64,000 nucleotides of DNA, from positions 1-64,000 of the forward strand of contig JBBQFC010000006.1 of the NCBI GenBank assembly GCA_038321615.1, given 5' to 3'. This stretch comes from JBBQFC01 sp038321615. GTDB lineage: Bacteria; Bacteroidota; Bacteroidia; Flavobacteriales_D; Cryomorphaceae. A program made the translations under genes and the position numbers. The notes below the pieces were generated by a model. That model saw nothing but the letters and a program-made list of their open reading frames with translations. It searched no databases and had not been told where the DNA came from. This document shows, one piece after another, positions 18,868 to 26,246 of the stretch (positions within the stretch are counted from its first letter, which is position 1; the number at the start of each line of letters is the position of its first letter).

Positions 18868-18892
18868 AAGTCGCCCCCGGGCGACTTTTTTA
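18868..18892 (+). terminator. Intrinsic terminator of clpB
   Basis: AAGTCGCCC and GGGCGACTT form a 9-bp stem with a tiny loop, followed by TTTTTTATT, seven bases after the clpB stop codon. Confidence 0.88.
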
Positions 18893-18941
18893 TTCGCATC
18901 AGCGCCAATCTGCGGTTGGATGGATTACGTAGCTTTCGAGC

Positions 18942-20021
18942 GTGAAATGGGTTTATGTTCTTCTAATGGTGTCTGCGATCTGCGCCAAGGCGGCAGTGGC
19001 TCAGCAGACCGATTCGGTAAAGACTTCCACCTTTTTTCCCCTGCCACTGGTTTTCTACACCCCGGAGACCCGCTGGGCTTTTGGCGCTGCGGCTTTCTAT
19101 TCGTGGCGTTTGAAAGACGAGCCGCTCAATTCCCGACCCAGCCAGCTCCAGCTTGGCTTTGCGTACACGCTCGAAGATCAAATCCTGGCTTACCTTCCCT
19201 TCCAATTATACAAGGAGAATGAGAAGTACACCGTATTCGGTGAGATTGGCTGGTATCGATACAACTATTTTTATTTTGGAAATGGCAATGAAATCCCCGC
19301 CGATTACGAAGAGCTTTACGGGGTCAATTATCCCCGATTGAAGCTCACTGGAATGTATGAGTTCAAGCGCGATTTATACACAGGTCTCCGCGTGCTTTCG
19401 GACAAATACCGAATAACGGAGCTCGTGTCGGAAGGAATTTTAGTGCGTGATGATACGCCGGGAATTGAAGGTGGATGGAACAATGCGGTAGGTGTGATTA
19501 TCAATTTCGACAACCGCGACAATTATTTCGCAACCCAGCGCGGCTGGTATCTCGAAGCGGGTTTTGATTTCTTCGGCGGCTACGTGGGCAGCGATTACGA
19601 ATATCAGCGGTTGACGCTGGATTTTCGGAAGTTCTTTTCTCTTGGTTCTAAAAATGTGATCGGAGCCAATTTCTACGCGTCAGAGATATATGGAGAAGCA
19701 CCTTTCATCACGCTTTCACTACTTGGCGGAAACAAGCGGCTTCGCGGGTTTTACGAAGGCCGCTACCGCGATAATACGGCGGCCTTGGTCCAAGCCGAAT
19801 ACCGCCGCGAACTGATTGGCAGGTTTGGCTTTACCCTGTTTGGGGGCAGCGGATTGGTAGCCGACAATATCGGCGATTTATCAACGCGATACCTGCGATC
19901 TACCTATGGCGGAGGTCTGCGGTTTGCGCTCAATAAGGAAGACCGGATTAATATTCGGTTTGATGTAGGAATAGGGAATGGCGAAGCGGCTTATTATTTG
20001 ACGATTGGGGAAGCTTTTTAA
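18942..20021 (+). CDS. Outer-membrane barrel protein, Omp85/BamA-like surface antigen
   Basis: A 359-residue exported protein with a signal peptide ending at AAVAQQ, then almost entirely alternating aromatic/polar beta strands. The segment GGNKRLRGFYEGRYRDN matches the conserved RGF region of the L6 loop of Omp85 barrels, and the protein ends with Phe after an amphipathic strand. There is no room for POTRA domains, so this is a barrel-only member of the bacterial surface antigen group rather than BamA itself. The start is GTG at 18942. It follows clpB but is separated from it by a terminator. Function beyond an outer-membrane channel or insertase-like role is not determinable. Confidence 0.78.
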   Translation: MKWVYVLLMVSAICAKAAVAQQTDSVKTSTFFPLPLVFYTPETRWAFGAAAFYSWRLKDEPLNSRPSQLQLGFAYTLEDQILAYLPFQLYKENEKYTVFGEIGWYRYNYFYFGNGNEIPADYEELYGVNYPRLKLTGMYEFKRDLYTGLRVLSDKYRITELVSEGILVRDDTPGIEGGWNNAVGVIINFDNRDNYFATQRGWYLEAGFDFFGGYVGSDYEYQRLTLDFRKFFSLGSKNVIGANFYASEIYGEAPFITLSLLGGNKRLRGFYEGRYRDNTAALVQAEYRRELIGRFGFTLFGGSGLVADNIGDLSTRYLRSTYGGGLRFALNKEDRINIRFDVGIGNGEAAYYLTIGEAF

Positions 20022-20038
20022 TCCGCTTTGATCATCTT

Positions 20039-20277
20039 CTAAGTTGAAATTATTTTTCCGTTATTTAAAATATAAACGGAATAAAGACCCGTCGACAAAT
20101 TCCTTGGAATTGTACCCTGTTTTTGTTTTTCTCAAGCTTTGTAGAAAATACAGTATCTCCTGGTGATTTGTAAGTCACTTCAAAGGCTTCTTGAGCTTCG
20201 GCCGATCCGAAAAATATAAAGCCGCAAATGAACAAACTGAGCAAATTCCTAAACGGAAATTCAGCAAGCGAATACAT
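20039..20277 (-). pseudogene. Frameshifted remnant: signal peptide joined to a type IX sorting domain
   Basis: The ATG at 20277 opens a clear signal peptide (NLLSLFICGFIFFGSAEA) followed at once by a segment resembling a type A sorting domain, including TVFSTKLEKNKNRVQ. In that frame the protein then loses sense. One base shift near 20118 restores the typical end of a type IX domain, IPRNLSTGLYSVYILNNGKI, ending at a TAG at 20039. The total length, 239 bases, is not a multiple of three. There is no passenger between the export signal and sorting domain, so this looks like an internal deletion derivative that later picked up a frameshift. A sequencing error could also cause the shift. Confidence 0.7.
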
Positions 20278-20465
20278 CGGTTTATTTTAGTTAATAAATG
20301 TTGTCAAAATCTATTCTGACAAGAGCCTAAATATCGGAGAAAAATTGAGTGACCTTATCTAACAGCAGAAAGGGTGAAAGAACAGTTGAACCGTAAAATT
20401 TTAAAAGCAATTAGGCGGCCTTGGCAAGCGGTGGTAGATTATTTTAATTCGCGAGCATCTAAAGC

Positions 20466-21158
20466 CTAAGGGCTAATAATTGGCTTGCTGGCTCGAACCA
20501 AAATAATATAACGCTTCGATTGCGGTATTGCGAAGTGTATTAACTGATCGAGATGAGCCAGCCTTCGCCGCTGCCATTCGCTCCGACCAAAAGCTGCAAA
20601 AAATCCAACCGTTTTCAATTCCACTTTTTCGAAATCGCTTAGTAAGCCAGAAACTTCATCGTATTTAAGATAATTCCAATCATTCCCCCATTGTACAAAA
20701 TACTTGCGGGTGTATTGGTGAAGCTGAGAAGCTTCCAAATTTTCGGCGAAAATCAGAACACCGCCTGGCTTTAAGGCGCGATAGATAGCATCGAAAGCTT
20801 GCGCTTGTCGGTCTGGTCGTCCGCCCCGGGTCACTCCGCCGAGTATAGATTTGAACGCTATAAGGTCGAAATGATTTTCGTAAGGGATATTTAAGGCGTT
20901 GATATGTTCGTAGCTGATATGCTGCAGAACGCCATATTTGGCATGCAGCGCACGGGCTTGATTCCAATCGGCATCGTAATCGCTGCAGACCACCTGAAAT
21001 CCCTTTTTTGCCAGCCAAAGCGACAGCCCGCCGCGCCGTGCACCCAATTCGAGTGCCCTGCCAGCTTTGGGCAAAGAGCTTTCCCAGAAAGGGAGTGCCT
21101 GTGCCCAAGACTTTACGTCCCATTCAATGATGTCTTTCAGCAGCCCAGAATCCATCAT
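20466..21158 (-). CDS. Class I SAM-dependent methyltransferase
   Basis: The 230-residue protein has the Rossmann-like methyltransferase core: ALELGARRGGLSLWLAKKG as motif I, VVCSDYD as the acidic end of strand 2, FDLIAFKSILGG at motif IV and ALKPGGVLIFAEN as motif V/VI. The substrate cannot be inferred. Its ATG overlaps the stop of the preceding PLP enzyme gene by four bases, a strong sign of coupled translation, so it may act in the same sulfur or amine pathway. No transmembrane segments or extra domains are seen. Confidence 0.85.
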   Translation of the reverse strand: MMDSGLLKDIIEWDVKSWAQALPFWESSLPKAGRALELGARRGGLSLWLAKKGFQVVCSDYDADWNQARALHAKYGVLQHISYEHINALNIPYENHFDLIAFKSILGGVTRGGRPDRQAQAFDAIYRALKPGGVLIFAENLEASQLHQYTRKYFVQWGNDWNYLKYDEVSGLLSDFEKVELKTVGFFAAFGRSEWQRRRLAHLDQLIHFAIPQSKRYIILVRASKPIISP

Positions 21159-22432
21159 GGCTCCTGCACTGCAACTACTTCGCCGGTTTTCACTGCCTTT
21201 AGGGCTTGACTCAGGTCCCTAATTAAATCGTCTGGGTGCTCCAGTCCGATGGAAAGCCTGATAAGATTATGACCAATCTTCATTTCTTCCAAATGTGCCG
21301 GGTCCACATTGCTATGGGTCATGGTTCGTGGATGTTCGGCTAAACTTTCGGTACTTCCTAAACTCACAGCCAGCTTAATAAGCTCCAGGTTATTGAGAAA
21401 GGCAAAGGCTTCTGGCTCTCCACCGTTTACTTCAAATGCGAGCATCGCTCCCGGGCTGCTGCATTGTTTCTCAAATATCGCCCGGTCGGCACTGCCTTTT
21501 GGCAAAAGCCCCAAGTAGCGCACTTCTTCGACCACCGGATGATTGCTTAAGAATTCGGCTACGATCTGGGCGGTAGTTTGCTGACGATCCATCCTCACCT
21601 TGAGCGTTTCCAAGCTCCGCGCCAGGAGCCACGCGGTATGCGGTCCAGCCATATTGCCCAAAGCCGTGCGCAGTTTTTTGATCCGTGCGATATGCGCGCT
21701 TTTTCCAAGAACGGCGCCTGCAATTACATCGCTGTGGCCGCCAATGTATTTTGTGGCGCTGTACATTACAATATCTATTCCATGGGCAATAGGCTGTTGC
21801 CAAAGTGGACCCATGTAGGTATTGTCAGCGCAAGATATTACCTGTTTATCGACGCTGCTAAAGTGATGTGCTAAAGCGGCAAGTTGCTCCAAATCGAAAA
21901 TATCGGTAGTGGGGTTAGAAGGTGTTTCAATATAGACCATGGCCACTTGGGCTGCCATTCCCGATTGTTCTACCGTATCGATCATTTGCTCCAGCGACAT
22001 ACCAGGCTTCACGGCAATGGATTTTATTCCCCATTTCGGAAAAATATGGTGAAGCAAGAGATCCGTGCCACCGTATAACGGCGCCGTATGAATTACCAGA
22101 TCGCCGGGTTTTAAAAACTCCATCATTACGGTACTAATGGCACCTATTCCGCTTTCGAAAACAGCCGCTGCTTCGGCGCCATCCCAAAGGCAAAGTCGCG
22201 CTTCGACAATTTCTAAGTTTGGATTATTCAGTCGGCTGTAAATCAGGCCATTCTGACCATCTGCGTTTGGAGCACGTTTACCCTGCGAAATTTCAAAAAA
22301 AGCCTTGCCATCTTCGGCGGTTTCAAATACAAAAGTGGAGGTTTGATAGATCGGAGTTTTGATGGATCCGCGTGCGGAAGCAGGGTCGTATCCATGCGTC
22401 ATCATGGCACTCTCCGGGTGAATTTTTTTCAT
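21155..22432 (-). CDS. Cys/Met metabolism PLP-dependent enzyme (cystathionine gamma-synthase/methionine gamma-lyase family)
   Basis: A 425-residue gamma-family PLP enzyme. The cofactor lysine is K228 in YSATKYIGGHSDV, preceded by the PLP-ring and phosphate contacts VYIETPSNPT and CADNTYMGPLWQQP. YSRLNNPNLEIVEARL near residue 65 is the substrate-side Tyr/Arg region. Members interconvert cystathionine, homocysteine and methionine or cleave methionine to methanethiol; sequence alone does not settle which. It overlaps the downstream methyltransferase gene by four bases. The 79-base gap upstream contains TACCTTTC, a possible -7 element, so it may have its own promoter. Confidence 0.88.
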   Translation of the reverse strand: MKKIHPESAMMTHGYDPASARGSIKTPIYQTSTFVFETAEDGKAFFEISQGKRAPNADGQNGLIYSRLNNPNLEIVEARLCLWDGAEAAAVFESGIGAISTVMMEFLKPGDLVIHTAPLYGGTDLLLHHIFPKWGIKSIAVKPGMSLEQMIDTVEQSGMAAQVAMVYIETPSNPTTDIFDLEQLAALAHHFSSVDKQVISCADNTYMGPLWQQPIAHGIDIVMYSATKYIGGHSDVIAGAVLGKSAHIARIKKLRTALGNMAGPHTAWLLARSLETLKVRMDRQQTTAQIVAEFLSNHPVVEEVRYLGLLPKGSADRAIFEKQCSSPGAMLAFEVNGGEPEAFAFLNNLELIKLAVSLGSTESLAEHPRTMTHSNVDPAHLEEMKIGHNLIRLSIGLEHPDDLIRDLSQALKAVKTGEVVAVQEP

Positions 22433-22511
22433 TGGAATACTATTTCGCCGAAAGGTACTAAGGATTGGCAGATGGTAAATAAGAATGAAGTACGATTGAT
22501 AAAACGCCTAC

Positions 22512-23051
22512 TCAGAATAAGCTGATTTGCAATGACGGTTTTCTTGCTCCTTCCAATTCGAGTAATGTTGTTTTGGCCGCCCGCCCGCCCGCGTAGCCCA
22601 CTAATTGACCGTCGCTGCCTATAACGCGGTGACAAGGCACAACGACCGAGAGCGCATTGGCTCCATTGGCCGCAGCCACTGCTCTTACGGCATCGGGTTT
22701 ACCTAATTTCCGGGCGAGTTCGATATAGCTTATGGTGCAACCGCGCTCAATTTCCAAAAGGGCATTCCATACTTCCTTTTGAAACGCTGAACCGACCATT
22801 TTGAATGGAATCTCAAAACGACTTTGATCACCGGCGAAATAATTATGCAACCATGCGATCGTCTGCTGCTGTAATTGATTGGGGGCGCTCTCCAGAAGCG
22901 GTGCCCCTAGTGCAGTGCTAATGCGCTGGTCGATTGCCTTCCGCATCTTGCGATATTTCCAATCGATCATACAGACTTCGCCGCCGTGGGTAGCAATAAT
23001 CAACTCTCCTACCGCACTTTTATAGCCCACGCATTGAATTGACCCCATCAT
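22512..23051 (-). CDS. ogt: Methylated-DNA--protein-cysteine S-methyltransferase (MGMT)
   Basis: The 179-residue protein repairs O6-alkylguanine by irreversible transfer of the alkyl group to its own cysteine. The active-site signature VVPCHRVIGSDG carries that cysteine at residue 140, and GYAGGRAAKTTLLELEG is the conserved C-terminal end. VWNALLEIERGCTISYIELA matches the DNA-binding helix-turn-helix region. The start codon overlaps the stop of the Rieske oxygenase gene by four bases, so both are probably made from one transcript. Confidence 0.93.
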   Translation of the reverse strand: MMGSIQCVGYKSAVGELIIATHGGEVCMIDWKYRKMRKAIDQRISTALGAPLLESAPNQLQQQTIAWLHNYFAGDQSRFEIPFKMVGSAFQKEVWNALLEIERGCTISYIELARKLGKPDAVRAVAAANGANALSVVVPCHRVIGSDGQLVGYAGGRAAKTTLLELEGARKPSLQISLF

Positions 23052-24220
23052 CGCTCGAGAAATTGAGCTAATAAACGGTGGAAATGATGCACTCCTTTTT
23101 CACGTGTCGGCGAGAATCTCCCCGATTGATATGCCATCGATTGCAAACCTTTTTGAACACTTTCCACCACCTCTTCATCTTCGCGCTCCACCTTATCTAT
23201 CCTACCTTCCGAATCGAAATCACTGTCAGGGAGCAAATACGTGTAAAAACTTACGCGCGTTTTAGTTGGTGAAATAGGTTTTACCACATTGACGGAAAGT
23301 CCCCAGGGATAAAAATTCAGCATAATATTCGGGAATAACCAATAATAGTAAGCCGCTATATCTTTCCCATAGTTAGGGTGACCAGCGGGTAAATCGAAGC
23401 AAGGAGAACCTTTCTGCCCGTAGCCGATTTGCAGATTGAAGTGCTCAAACAGTTCGGTGGAATAGCTACTATAATCGAGCAATACATTGAGGTCCGCGTG
23501 CACGAATGGGATATGAAAGCCTTCTAAATAATTGTCGCAATATAAAGCCCAATGGGCGTGAACAAGATAATCGCGCGAATATTCGGGACGAAGTGTCATT
23601 TCGCCGATGGGCAAAAAACCGAGGCGTGAATCGAGCTCTTTTCTAATATTTTCGAAGTCTATAGCCGGCTCTATGGATGTAAATAGAAAAGGCCCCCATT
23701 GTTTTAAAGGATAGCGCTTCAGGTGGTCGCAGGCCGAAGGGAAATCTTCGGCGTCTTCAAATTCGGGCATATGGCGGAAGCTTCCATCCTGGTCGAATCG
23801 CCTGCCGTGATACAGGCATTGTATCTGCTTGGTGCGGGCGGGATGCTGTAAGAGCAAATTCCCGCGGTGGGTACAAACGTTGCTGAGGCAGTGCAGCTTT
23901 CCCGAATCGTCGCGGTTGAGAAGCATTGGTTCAGGAAGAAAAGGATCGAGCAATTGAAAAGGCCTGCCATGCCCTTCGAGCGGCAGGAGTTCTTTATGAC
24001 CTACCCATTGCCAGGAGCGGGCGAATACTTTATCACGAAGTTTCACAAACACTGCATCGTCCTGATAAAAGGAAGCCGGCAATGTATGTGCTTTGCGAAT
24101 ATCGGGGTGAATTTGGAATGTGTGCAATGGATCCGATGTTTTGCGGAAAGGTAAGCAATCGAAGGTGTTTTGAGCATTCGAAGGGACGGACATTTTAGGT
24201 ATATTCTGATAACCCGACAT
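23048..24220 (-). CDS. Rieske non-heme iron oxygenase, alpha subunit type
   Basis: The 390-residue protein has a Rieske [2Fe-2S] domain with ligands C116 and H118 (CTHRG) and C135 and H138 (CLYHG), followed by a catalytic domain with the mononuclear iron ligands in DNYLEGFHIPFVH (H235, H241). Such enzymes hydroxylate aromatic rings or demethylate quaternary amines and N-methyl groups with electrons from a separate reductase. No reductase or ferredoxin gene is nearby. Overlap with the MGMT gene by four bases suggests one transcript. The substrate is unknown. Confidence 0.9.
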   Translation of the reverse strand: MSGYQNIPKMSVPSNAQNTFDCLPFRKTSDPLHTFQIHPDIRKAHTLPASFYQDDAVFVKLRDKVFARSWQWVGHKELLPLEGHGRPFQLLDPFLPEPMLLNRDDSGKLHCLSNVCTHRGNLLLQHPARTKQIQCLYHGRRFDQDGSFRHMPEFEDAEDFPSACDHLKRYPLKQWGPFLFTSIEPAIDFENIRKELDSRLGFLPIGEMTLRPEYSRDYLVHAHWALYCDNYLEGFHIPFVHADLNVLLDYSSYSTELFEHFNLQIGYGQKGSPCFDLPAGHPNYGKDIAAYYYWLFPNIMLNFYPWGLSVNVVKPISPTKTRVSFYTYLLPDSDFDSEGRIDKVEREDEEVVESVQKGLQSMAYQSGRFSPTREKGVHHFHRLLAQFLER

Positions 24221-24285
24221 CTTCTCCTTTTCTAAGATAAAAATAACCCTACCTTAGAAGCATCAATATTTTACACCCCTTAACC

Positions 24286-25032
24286 ATGGACAAGAGACGA
24301 TTTTTGAAAATTGCCGGAGCCGCATCGGCAGGCACACTTTTAGCCCCTTCGTTAACTTTTTGCACTACGGAGCGTAAGCCAAAGGTGGAAACAGAAATTG
24401 AGAACACTCCCTTCTCTCCTATTATTCAGGCTCCACTGCCTTATGGTTATGCAGCGCTAGAACCCTTCATCGATGCGGAAACCATGGAAATTCACTATAG
24501 CAAGCACCACGCGGGTTATACCAGGAAGCTAAATGAAGCGCTCGAGATGGAAACCGCATTTCAAGGAAAAACGGTCGAAGGTATTTTCGCTGAACTCCGC
24601 GATGAAGAAGGTCATGTGGCGTTGAGAAATAACGGCGGCGGATATTACAATCACAATCTCTACTGGCAATGTATGACACCTGGATCGAGTGGTGCCCCCA
24701 ACGGGGAAATTGCGGAAGCTCTAAATGCTGCCTTTGGCTCATATGCTAATTTTAAAGATCAATTTTCAGAAGCCGCTAAAACCCGATTTGGCTCGGGCTG
24801 GGCTTGGCTTTCTAAAGATAAGGTGGGCGGCTTGTTCATTTCGTCTACACCTAATCAAGACAATCCGCTGATGAGCAACTTGGCCGAACAACCTGGAATG
24901 CCGCTTTTGGGAATTGATGTTTGGGAACATGCTTATTACTTAAAGCATCAAAATAAGCGAGCTGATTATATATCAGCCTTCTTCGAAGTAATCAATTGGG
25001 AAACTGTTGCAGCCCGATTTGCAGGAGTTTAA
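24286..25032 (+). CDS. Exported Fe/Mn superoxide dismutase
   Basis: The enzyme domain (about residues 45-246) shows all four metal ligands: H70 in MEIHYSKHH, H123 in YYNHNLYW, D211 and H215 in DVWEHAYY. Unusually it is preceded by about 40 residues beginning MDKRRFLKIAGAASAG, which resemble a Tat signal (RRFLK), with LTFC at 23-26 as a possible lipobox. Most superoxide dismutases of this family are cytoplasmic; here export to the periplasm, perhaps as a lipoprotein, is likely. It is divergent from the Rieske gene with 65 bases between. Fe or Mn preference is not assigned. Confidence 0.92.
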   Translation: MDKRRFLKIAGAASAGTLLAPSLTFCTTERKPKVETEIENTPFSPIIQAPLPYGYAALEPFIDAETMEIHYSKHHAGYTRKLNEALEMETAFQGKTVEGIFAELRDEEGHVALRNNGGGYYNHNLYWQCMTPGSSGAPNGEIAEALNAAFGSYANFKDQFSEAAKTRFGSGWAWLSKDKVGGLFISSTPNQDNPLMSNLAEQPGMPLLGIDVWEHAYYLKHQNKRADYISAFFEVINWETVAARFAGV

Positions 25033-25044
25033 CAGTAAAGGCCT

Positions 25045-25854
25045 TTATCTAATAAGATATCCAACCCGTACACCACCCGAAAAAGCAATCGGGAATGATG
25101 CATCACCACCGAAGAACCCATAGCGTATAAAATCATCGTTCGAAGAAAATCCGTAACCTAATCCAAGAAAGGTATCGAGCGCAACGCACTCTGAGAAAAT
25201 CCATTGTTTACCTAAATTGAGCAAAAATGCCCCTCCGGATACAGACGGTCTTTCAGTAGAATTGAAGTTTTGTCCAAAGTCGAAATTGAAATTATTGTAT
25301 TTGTAAGTCGAGAAGATAATCTCGGGTTTGAAATACGCTCCCTTGAGAATGTGCGTGCGTCGCATTCCTGGAACGTAATAATCAGGGGTGCGAATAAATT
25401 TATAACCTAATCGCGTTGAGAAACCGCGAGGCCGCGAAGCATCAGCGTCGAACCCAGCTCCGATAAACCCAGCTTCAATCTCGAAAGATTGTCCGGGCTT
25501 AATATTTTGTTCATAGGCGACAAAGAGAGTCGCATTAAGCGGACTTAGGAAATTGACTTTAATCGCCCTGGTTCGCTGGTCGGCATACATATCAGTATCG
25601 AGCAATGGATTGCTATCAAAAACTATTTCCTCCCCACTTTCAAAAATTACCTTCGCGACTTTAAATTTCTCAATAGAGCGAATCGGTGTTTCGAGTGCGT
25701 AAGGCGGAAGTTTGTATTTGATCTCCGAAACGCCAAGCTCAACTATCTTGACCTTCAGCTCTTCTTTGTTGCGGAGTATCATGGTATCCTGTGCCCATGC
25801 AAAGCTTGCGCTAAGCGACAGAACAACTACAATTAAAAGCGATTTGGTTCTCAT
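25045..25854 (-). CDS. Predicted outer-membrane beta-barrel protein, unknown function
   Basis: A signal peptide (SLLIVVVLSLSASFAWAQ) is followed by a 60-residue region of basic/acidic beta strands (TMILRNKEELKVKIVELGVSEIKY is its start, read in part) and then alternating polar-aromatic strands typical of small barrels, ending with VRVGYLIR. I do not recognise a specific family. The N-terminal segment resembles the short domain found at the start of many Bacteroidota barrel proteins that senses or binds small ligands. It is convergent with the superoxide dismutase gene, 12 bases apart. Confidence 0.7.
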   Translation of the reverse strand: MRTKSLLIVVVLSLSASFAWAQDTMILRNKEELKVKIVELGVSEIKYKLPPYALETPIRSIEKFKVAKVIFESGEEIVFDSNPLLDTDMYADQRTRAIKVNFLSPLNATLFVAYEQNIKPGQSFEIEAGFIGAGFDADASRPRGFSTRLGYKFIRTPDYYVPGMRRTHILKGAYFKPEIIFSTYKYNNFNFDFGQNFNSTERPSVSGGAFLLNLGKQWIFSECVALDTFLGLGYGFSSNDDFIRYGFFGGDASFPIAFSGGVRVGYLIR

Positions 25855-26216
25855 AAGTGTACGTCTTTGGGAGTTAAAGATCGGATTTAAATGAAACCTG
25901 CCAAATTAAGCCCTTGTATTTAACCCGAAATGTGGTATTCCTAATATTTCGTTCAAACTGAACTTTGGCCACCGCGATGCACTTAAAATTCGCGCGGCTA
26001 TGCTTTTGCCCTTGCAATTTGGTTCCGGCGGTGTTTACTGCGGTATTGCCACGGGCGGCTCGGGATGCAGCGTTGGTGTTTGTGCTTCTTCTACGATTAT
26101 TCAAAGGGATTTTTCGGCTGGTATCGTGCTGAAATTGGGCCGGCTGAAGTTGGCGGCAAATATGCCCACTCGCCCACTACGAGTCCCACTTGGTAATTCT
26201 TAAGGGTTTTGATTTG
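25855..26216. other. Intergenic region, no supported gene
   Basis: About 360 bases between a barrel gene and the antiporter gene. Two opposed open frames of 60-76 codons overlap here, but both lack family features, and the minus-strand one is low-complexity (Asn, Arg, Thr rich). I see no convincing RNA structure other than the terminator at its right end. Confidence 0.6.
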
Positions 26217-26246
26217 AAAAGCTCTGCATAATCGGGGCTTTTTTTA
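26217..26246. terminator. Bidirectional terminator at the end of the antiporter gene
   Basis: AAAAGC(T)C and G(G)GCTTTT arms around TGCATAATCG form a hairpin with T runs on both strands. It overlaps the stop codon of the minus-strand Kef-type gene, which is the only gene that needs termination here. Confidence 0.6.

Noticed and set aside
25874..26203. Opposed small frames between the barrel and antiporter genes
   Set aside because: Overlapping frames on both strands with low-complexity translations; no promoter, domain or conserved pattern.
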